Positions 34,070 through 43,300 of a DNA stretch of 64,000 nucleotides are shown in pieces. The first letter of the stretch is position 1; every line of letters starts with the position of its first letter. The notes beneath the pieces are model-generated. The model saw only the letters and a list, made by a program, of their open reading frames with translations. It had not been told where the DNA came from and did no database searches. The DNA is from Hygrocybe punicea (taxonomy: Eukaryota; Basidiomycota; Agaricomycetes; Agaricales; Hygrophoraceae), in contig OY744472.1 of NCBI GenBank assembly GCA_963556145.1, positions 3,224,001 through 3,288,000 of the forward strand, given 5' to 3'. The position numbers and the translations under genes were made by a program.

Positions 34070-36825
34070 ATGTCATCCATGTCCCGTCGTGCTGCAACAA
34101 AGCAAAGCTCCAAGTATGTTTTCATTTCTGATTTAGCATAACTATTCCACCTGGGACTGATTGCTTTGAATTAGATCTATTTCTCGTAAAAAAGCAACCA
34201 AGCAAGTCAACGAGCGTGAATATGGTTCCAGGTATTCATTAAACTTCTACATGTCACTACTTACTAAGATGTTTCTACAGTGACATGGATGTACTGTATG
34301 TTGTTCAGGACTTTACACATCAACTCACAACTTACATTAAATAGAGGGGAATCGGACGGTGACAATGTCATCAAGTATCTACTTGTTCTTGCCTTAGTGA
34401 CCGACCACTCATCCACTCATTTCTAAACAGAGATGTGTCATCAAAGATTAATCCGTCCACTCCTACAAGGGCTTCCCGATCCATCCAGCGTTCCAAGAAA
34501 CGCGCTGTATCTGAGTCTGACTCTGAAGGTCAGCCTATTGCAAAGCTACCGTAAGTGCCACCTTTGTGTATTCTAGGTCATTGGTTTAGCACACAATAGG
34601 GTTAACAAACGCCAAAAGTCTTTGTATGCATGCGTAAATGACTTAGCCATTTTTATCATGTGCTGACTTTGCAAATCTAGAAATAACAAGAAGTCCAAGT
34701 CCAAAGATGTTCCATTGGTTTATGAGGATGAGGATGAGGATGATGTATTTTTGTAAGCACCAACCGCTTTTGCATTATCTGTTAACATGAACATGCTGAT
34801 GGGACATTTACTAGCGTTAAATCTAACACAAAGAAAGCAAAAGGGTATGTATCATATGATTGCAAATACACTATATTAACCGTATATCTGTTACCATCTA
34901 TCAGCCATCAGTCTGACTCTGCATTAATTGATGTTGACGCTGAAGAATCTGAAGGGTATGCCACTTTACATTTGTGGATATGTGCTGAGGAGATCTTATC
35001 AATAGTCTTCCTGTACCGGATGATACGGCTACTGACAATATTTCTGAGGATAATCAGTCAGTGGCACGTACTAATCGTGCAAAGTAAGTTTGTGTTGATT
35101 CTGTGTGGTACTTCCCTTATAATCCTTCACAGGGTTGTGGACAGTGATAGCGATATTGAGTTGGTCAAGTTTGTCGCTCATATGTTACTGTATCCATGCA
35201 TCAATACTAATATTCTGTAGTCCTCATGTCAAAGGAAGAAAGGAGCGGTGAGTTATTCAAACTGATGCTTCATAGGTATACTTGATTCACACCATACCAG
35301 AGTACGTGTACAAGAAACGTCAAACATCACCAATGAATCAAAGGGCTCAAACGATGAAGCTATGATACGTTCTTCAGGCAAGAATACCAAGTAGGAGCTG
35401 TCTTCATCTCTGGAGTTACGCTTATATTTCCGTAGGACTGTGGTCAAGAAGAGCAAATTCAAACCAGCGACACCCAGTGAGAATATGGTTCCAGTATATC
35501 AGAGGACAACTGAGAACAAGTTTAGTTTTTCATCGTTGATCATGTTCACCATTTGATTAGTTTCCAGGCCAGTATCCAAGGGCAAGAAGAAAGTCACCGA
35601 CCAGGAGGAGAAACTTGTGTATATGGAGGATTTGCCTGAAGCGTACGTATTGCGTATCTAATTCTATATGGCAGCTGATTAGGTAATAGTGATTCGTTTG
35701 TTAATCCTACTACTGAGAAGGCACCATTGGACTGTGAAGTCACTGACCCGGGTCTGTTTGATCCTTTCATTGCTGACACATATGGAAATCTTCCTCACCT
35801 CCGGTGTGTATGTTGTTTCTCAAGTCTTATTCTAACTCACATGTTCGATCAAGTGCTGGTACACTTGTCACATCAAACAATGGACCGAATCCCATGGGTC
35901 CCTTTTATTTGAGCTTAATTCCTGATGTTTGTCCAGGTGTCAATATCGAGTGAGATTTATTTTATTACATTGAAAAATATACTGATGTAGTTACTCACCA
36001 ATATAATTAATAGTGTTATCATCAAGGCCATTACGTTCACGAGAGCTGGGATCTTTGTTAATCCTTCACGTGCATCACCCTCTATTGTCAAGTCCGCTGC
36101 ATCTTCTGATTCTGTTCGGAGCACAAGATATGCCATTCAAGCGAACGCTCCCCACAATTTTCTCTACACCATTTTCACTTCCGTTCTTGCTGTCAACTCC
36201 TCCAATTTGCATGAGCGTGATCCTCAAGGGATGTTCCGCCAGATAACCGGCACTTTGTGCACCCAGGAGTGGGAACGCTTCTGTGCCTTCTTTTGTATGG
36301 TTTTTAAGGCCAAAGAACTTCATGCCCAGATCTATGAAGATGCGATATCCATCAGCACCAGAGCCAAGCCTAAGGACGGTGGAGGTAAACCATGATTAAC
36401 TTTGTTAATATGATTGCTGAGTTGTGTATAGACCGTTCTCAGCAAGGATTCAGCCGTTTGTTGGCTAAAGGCTCACCTGCCAAATCACCTGTTAAAGTAG
36501 CCAGATCATCGAGGACTGGAGCAGTGAAGGGTGCTCTCAATTTTGATGACCATGGTGAGTTGTCGTATTTCGTTAAATTGTGTTACCAATCATTAATATG
36601 TGCTATGTATGTAACTCAGTTCCAATTTACGATGGGAGAAAGGGCAACTTCAACACGAATCAACTGCAACTTCTAGATACAACGTTGAATCCTTGGACTG
36701 ACGATTTATCTGGCAGCATCTGTCTTGTTGGATACACCGCGAATACTTGGGTTGGCAAAGAGCTTTCCACGCAGTTGTCACTCAACGTGCAATGGGTTGT
36801 CGTCCTCGCATCATGCAATGAGTAG
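34070..36825 (+). CDS. Unknown multi-exon protein (set B), basic N-terminus
   Basis: ATG at 34070 gives MSSMSRRAATKQSSK, then short exons split by 45-70 base introns: ISRKKATKQVNEREYGS, an exon with PTRASRSIQRSKKRAVSESD, NNKKSKSKDVPLVYEDEDED, several small acidic or basic exons, EEKLVYMEDLPEA, LFDPFIADTYGNLPHLR, GTLVTSNNGPNPMGPF, then AITFTRAGIFVNPSRASP running into GMFRQITGTLCTQEWERFCA. Further exons give SPAKSPVKVARSSRTGAVKG with ALNFDDH, and ICLVGYTANTW...LSLNVQWVVVLASCNE at the stop. It parallels the minus-strand gene 18085-20164 segment by segment. I infer a nuclear, DNA- or chromatin-associated protein from the basic N-terminus; the conserved C-terminal half has no known role to me. Some small exon edges are approximate. 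Confidence 0.65.
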
Positions 36826-37360
36826 TATTTGATTATCTCCAATATCTGTCGCTGAATACCTTGTATATACCTGTACCACCTCCACCCCCCTTTGGATTCG
36901 TCTTTGTCTGGAATTGTCTGTTGATACCCTAGCCTGTACATTTTTGTATTCATGTTTTAAATTATTGCCAGCCGGTCTGCATATTGTTCTTGTCTGATTA
37001 CTAAGAGTTTTTCTTACTCTGAAAGCTAAACTCCGAAAATTAAACTCAACGGTTTCAATACTCTTGCCTGCATACCATGTTGTTCCACTGTGTTGTGTTT
37101 CTATTATTGTTGCTTTTTCCTGCTCCATCTTGTCATTTGAACAGTGCTAAGGTGGGTGTCATAACTAGATTGCTGTCTTGCCGCAACTAATATCTATCGA
37201 GAGTATAGGCTAGTTCAATTGACCCGTATCATATGGCATATACAGATGATGCGGACATGTTTGCTGGTATATATTTCAAAATCCCATAGTCATTTGAAGC
37301 TGATAAGAATCATAGACACAAATGCATCATCGAGTATATAACTTCTGACCAATCGCATTT
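36826..37360. other. Spacer between cargo and Rep-helicase
   Basis: No gene seen. It includes the 3' untranslated region of the upstream gene and must hold the promoter and start of the Rep-helicase transcript. Confidence 0.45.
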
Positions 37361-40300
37361 GTGTTAGCTGACCTATTCATAACAACAGAAACATCTCATG
37401 GCCTTGTCCATAAGGTACAAGGCTGGGTGTTATACTATCGTCCTGATACACCCCAGGATAGGGTGTTATACTATCGTCCTGACACACCCCAGGATAGGAC
37501 ACAAATATCTATTTATCGTCTTGCTGTGTCCCAAGACAGGGTGTTATACTATCGTCCCGACACACCCCAGGATAGGACACAAATATCTATTTATCGTCTT
37601 GCTGTGTCCCAAGACAGGGTGTTATACTATCGTCCTGACACACCCCAGGATAGGACACAAATATCTATTTATCGTCTTGCTGTGTCCCAAGACAGGGTGT
37701 TATACTATCGTCCTGAAACACCCCAGGATAGGACACAAATATTTTCTTATCATCTTGTTCATCTGTCCCAAGACTGGGTGTTATATCATTGTCCTGATAC
37801 ACCCCAGGATATGGTGCTTTTTTATCATCCTGTTTATGCACCGCAGAACTTGAGTGTAAAAACACAATCATCTTATCATCTTGCTCATGTGTCCCATAAC
37901 ATGCTCTTGAATTATCAACCCGATGCACTCCAGGATATGGTGCTTTTTTATCATTCTGTTCATGCACTGCAGAACCTGAGTTTAACGACACAAATATCTC
38001 CTTATCATTTTGCTCATGTGTCCCAAGACAGGCTATTCAATTATCAAGCTAATGCATGCCAGGATATAGTGTTTTTCTATCATTCTATATATAGGTCTGC
38101 ACCACAGAAATTGATTTCAAGGACACAGACAATGTGTGATTATCTTGCTCATCATGTGCCCCACAGGAGAATATTAAACAATAGTGGAGATTATCATTTT
38201 TCTCATGATATCTCTCATATAACAGAAGAAACAGTACAATGTCTTCCTGACCTAGATCACCTTTGTTCAAACCATTGGATTTTAAAGCCCAACAAAGAAC
38301 TACCATTTATTATTGAATTCTATGTACGACTTCTTCTATATGTCAATGCATCCATGCATGACTCATTATTTGTGCATGAAATACTTCCCTGGAAGTGTCA
38401 AAGAATACATCTAAAGCTGCTACAAAACATGTATGTAGCACATGACTTTGCAGTATATATGCAAAAATATCAAACATTAATGATATATAGTTTATTGTTT
38501 ATCTTTCAAGTATTTCTGGTATATTATTCACAATATTTTATAGGTCTTAATGTCATATGTACCACTGCTTTGAAACATGAATCTGCATCAGATAATAAAT
38601 ATTGCTCTAATGATAATAATACCAAGGAGAACGATACAAATATGCATAATATTGTTGGTGGTGGATCAAAGTTGTTCATATTTAATGAGCTGTCTCCTTA
38701 TTTATCAAATTCCATAAGATATCCTACTCATGTGAAATTCAAATTCAGAGAATATATAAAACAATCAGATACAAGAACTGATACATTAAATACATTAACA
38801 TGTTTTGTGCCATGGGATGTGTTATTACCACAATTAACAACAGATCAACTAAAGTCCATTGCAGCAGCTCATAATATTGTCACATATGCTAGATCTCATA
38901 AGGCAGATATTCAAACTTCAATCAAGAGCCATATATGTGCAAGTTGTGCTCAATATCTACCTGTATTTGATGTCATAGATATTGAAGTTTTAAATAAGGA
39001 ATCAAAGGCATCTAATGCAAGAGCAGTGAAACGATATCAAAGCCAAAATATAGAATACAAAGTAAAAAATATGCAATCAGTAACAAGATATCAACAAACA
39101 AAAGGTGTAGAATACAAAGTAAACAACTCACATTCTGTGACAAAATACCAACAAAAAAAAGGTGTAGAATATAAATTAAATCATGCAAAGTCAGAACAGA
39201 AATACAAAAATAAACACAAAAACATATTTCCACCCCCACCTCTCACAGCTGCTCTACAACATACAATTATAGCTAACGCATGTCAAGATATGTCACCTGA
39301 TCAGATATCAGAATCAGGATGTGCGATATGTGGTCAATTGACTTCAATTAAAGATTTATTAAAGCTCTCTAATGTCAACGCAGACTTGAAGATATTAAGA
39401 AACCCAGATGTGACACAAGCAGAGCGGTTGACTGCTGAAGATCCCATCAAAGGCTTGGATGGCCCTGTCTTAATTAAACAGCTGCACAATATATGCATAA
39501 GTTGCCATAAATCTTTGACAAAAAACAAAGTCCCATTGTTGTCATTAGCAAATGGAAAATGGTTAGGAGATGTTCCAGTACAGTTGATGGATTTATCATT
39601 TGCAGAACAGTTGCTGGTTGCAAGAGTACGACACAATCGTTGCATTGTAAGAGTGTCTTCAGGGATGCATAAAATGAGAGCAAATGCAATCACTTTTGCT
39701 AATCCTATTCCTAAAGTGTATGATATTCTACCTCCACCCATTGAAGACTTGGATGAAGTTCTGGCATTTATTTATACAGGGCCATGTAAGCCCACTAAAT
39801 CAGACTTTGAGAGAACACCTCTTCTTGTAAGAAGAAACAAGGTTAAAGCGGCATTGGAATGGTTGAAGTTGAATCATTGTAATTATTACGATCTGGAGAT
39901 ATCACAAAGAAATCTTGATCAGTATCCAGAAAATGGTCCTCCAGTTGTTGTAGATTATCATCAATCTTTTACAAATAAAAATCCAGAGTCAACAGCTGTT
40001 AATGACATTGAAGAGGAAGATGGTGTTGAATCAGGAAAATGTCCATTTGTTGTTCATGGTTTGACAGGTGAAGAATATTCCAACAAAAGTGCCAAAGCTC
40101 TCAAGGCCATTGCATTAAAGCATTTGACTTCAAATGAAAAAGTTCTAGCCATAGGTCATGCAGCTCATCCTGAATCTATTTATGGCAATCCACAGTTATT
40201 TCCTCAAATGATGCCCTGGTTGTTTCCATATGGACTTGGTGGAATTGGCAATGCCTATCAGCAGGGAGAATTATCAGATATTAGACACAAAAGACATTTG

Positions 40301-43300
40301 CTTATGTATCATGACAAAAGATTTCAAAAAGATCCATATTTTCCATTGATTGCATTCAATCACGAACAGATAAAACAATGCACTACAGCAGGATATTTAT
40401 TAGCGGAAAAGTCAAAATTCCAGGAGATTTCTAATAGGTTGTTAGATGTCAACATTCATACACTAGCAGACATTTCTAAAAGAATGGAAAATGGTGATAA
40501 AGTAATACCAGAAACAGATGAGGAAAAATTGTGTTTTAAACTCATTAATGATATTGATCATGTTGGAGGTGGTGTAAAAGGATCTGTCACCAGCAAAAAA
40601 TATATGCGCAATGAAATTTGGTCTTTGATTTCATTTGTTGGTGCACCCTCTTGGTTTATTACATTTGCTCCTGCCGACAACAAACATCCAATCTCATTAT
40701 ATTTTGCAGACACCAAAGAAACATTTAATCCTGTTCTAAGGGATTATAATGAAAGATATCGATTAATTGCCCACAATCCAGTAGCTGGTGCAAGATTTTT
40801 TCATTTTATGACACAGTTATTCATTAAGCATGTACTTGGTGTTGGAGAAAATCATCCAGGAATCTATGGCAATACAGAAGCATATTATGGAACAGTTGAA
40901 CAACAAGGACGGTTGACATTGCATATGCATATGCTCTTGTGGCTTAAAGGAGTATTATCACCGCAACAAATCAGAGACAGAATTATGGATCCAAATTCTG
41001 ATTTTCAACAAAGATTGGTGGAGTATCTTGAGAGTGTGCATATTGGAGAGTTTGTTACTGGATCCATGGCTGATGTAAAAGCCAACATTGAAGAAAACAG
41101 TCAATCTAAGGATTATCAGGATCCTACTCAGACATTACCGGATGCACCTCCACCAATGTGCAATAAGTCAAATCATGTTTGTAATGAACATTGTTCTAAC
41201 AAGTCACAACTTAATTTGTGGTGGGATAAATTTTCAAGTATAGTTGATGACTTGATTATGCGTTCTATTATACATAATTGTGGTAGAAATCAGTCAAGTA
41301 GCGAGAAGGCCAACAAAAAAGATAGACCGACGTGTATGAACAAGCATGGCAAATGCAAAGCCAGATTTCCAAGACAAACCTTTGAACAGACTCAAATTGA
41401 TCCTAAATCAGGAGCTTTGAACATGAAAAAAGGTGAAGCTTGGATCAACACATTGACACCATGCATAACATATCTTCTTCGGTGCAACTCAGATGTGACA
41501 AGCCTCCTCTCAGGTACTGCTATCAAGGCTATAGTGGCATATGTCACTGATTATGTTACAAAACCTGGTCTGAAAACATACACTATCTTTGACTCTATTC
41601 GGAGTGTTTTTACTAAAAATTCTGAAATGCTGGGAGGATCTATGAAACAAAAAGACAAAGCTAGACGTTTGATAACACAGATAATTAATTCATTGACATC
41701 AAAGATGGAAATAGGTGGTCCAATGGCATCTTTGTATCTGCTAGGTAATCCAGATCACTATACAAGCCACAAGTTTGTAACAGTGTATTGGAAAAGTTAT
41801 GTGAGAGAAACAATGAAGGTGTTCAAATCTGACCAGGATACTGTTGAAAACAGTGAGACAGACAAGGTTCTCTTGCAAAAAAACCAAAATCAATATGTTG
41901 GCTTTACAGCAGTCCATGATTACATGTATAGACCAAATACCTATAATGTTACATGCCTATATGAATGGATACAAATGGCAAGACGAGTAAAAATACCTAC
42001 TCCAACACAGAAAAATCATAATGCTCAAAACAGTGATGATGAGCTGGACTTGATTGATTCAAATGCAAAAAATCAACAATATGAAGCAACAGCTGGATGT
42101 AATCTCAGGTCACTAGGTGATATTGATGATGATGAGCTCAATTTGGGAAATAATGAGAATAGAGTTGACAGTTGCAATGAAAATAGTGATTACAGTGGTA
42201 GTTATGATAGCAACACTGATTCAAGTGGGTCTATTACTGCTGATGAAGATGGAAATGACATTTCTAAAGAGGACAGTGATAATGCCTGCAATATTAATGC
42301 AAATTCAGATTCAATTGGTTCTGATGGCACAGACAATAAACAGGCTCATAAATATTTTTTGTCAGCTCATCCATTACATGAAACACACTGGATAGAATAT
42401 CATTCATCATATAAAAAAGTTGTGCCTAACTTTGTAGGTGGTTCACTTCCAAGAAGAGATCGAGGAGATAGAGAATATTACTGTGCCACCATGCTTACTT
42501 TATTCAAGCCCTGGAGAACAGGCCAAGATCTTAAGAATAACAATGAGTCGTGGGATGAGGCATTCACAGACTATAAATTTACATCACGACAAAGCCAAAT
42601 AATGGATCATTTTAATATTAGATATGAATGCAATGATGCTCGAGATGATTATTCAGCTCAGCTCAAAAAGGGTGATGCTACAGCTGGTATATTTCATTCT
42701 TGGATGACATCAGAAGAAATGGATAACATGGATGATATCAATGAGAATGGTCATGGTGATGATTTTGGTGATAATGAAGGAATTGATAATGAGGATTATG
42801 GATTAAATAAATACTCGACCCTTGGATCAAAAGGAAGACTAATCAATGCACAAATGAATGCCACTGAAGATAGTGTCAGAAATGCTGGTTGGCTGGATTT
42901 CAGTCCTGATGGCATCAATACAATTGATACTTCTCCACTTAAGCCTGAAATCATACAGCCTGGTGGTAAATGGAAAACAGCTGTTCAAGATAAAAGACAA
43001 GAAATCATTGCTGATAGAAATGCACGTGTCGCTAATGCTGAACACACCAGAAAAACTCATGCATCTGAAAATGACGTTAAAGTTGTTGACCAATCATATT
43101 TAAAACATGATTTCCAAGCAAAGATGCAAGTTGTTCAGGAATTGATAGATGGCACAGTTACTTTTTTCAAATTAAATACTGAACAACAAAGAGCATTTAG
43201 AATTGTTGCTAATCACACTGCGACTTTAAATTCAGATCAGCTAAAAATGTATCTAGGTGGCATGGGTGGAACTGGCAAAAGTCAAGTAATCAAAGCACTC

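Noticed and set aside
34070..34240. N-terminus MSSMSRRAATKQSSK as a second H3 mimic
   Set aside because: Only short basic similarity (ATKQ, KKATKQ); residues do not align in order with the H3 tail as they do at 6610.
36013..36246. 77-codon frame with leucine-rich sequence
   Set aside because: Shadow of the gene X exon, which reads AITFTRAGIFVNPSRASP in another frame and matches its paralogue.
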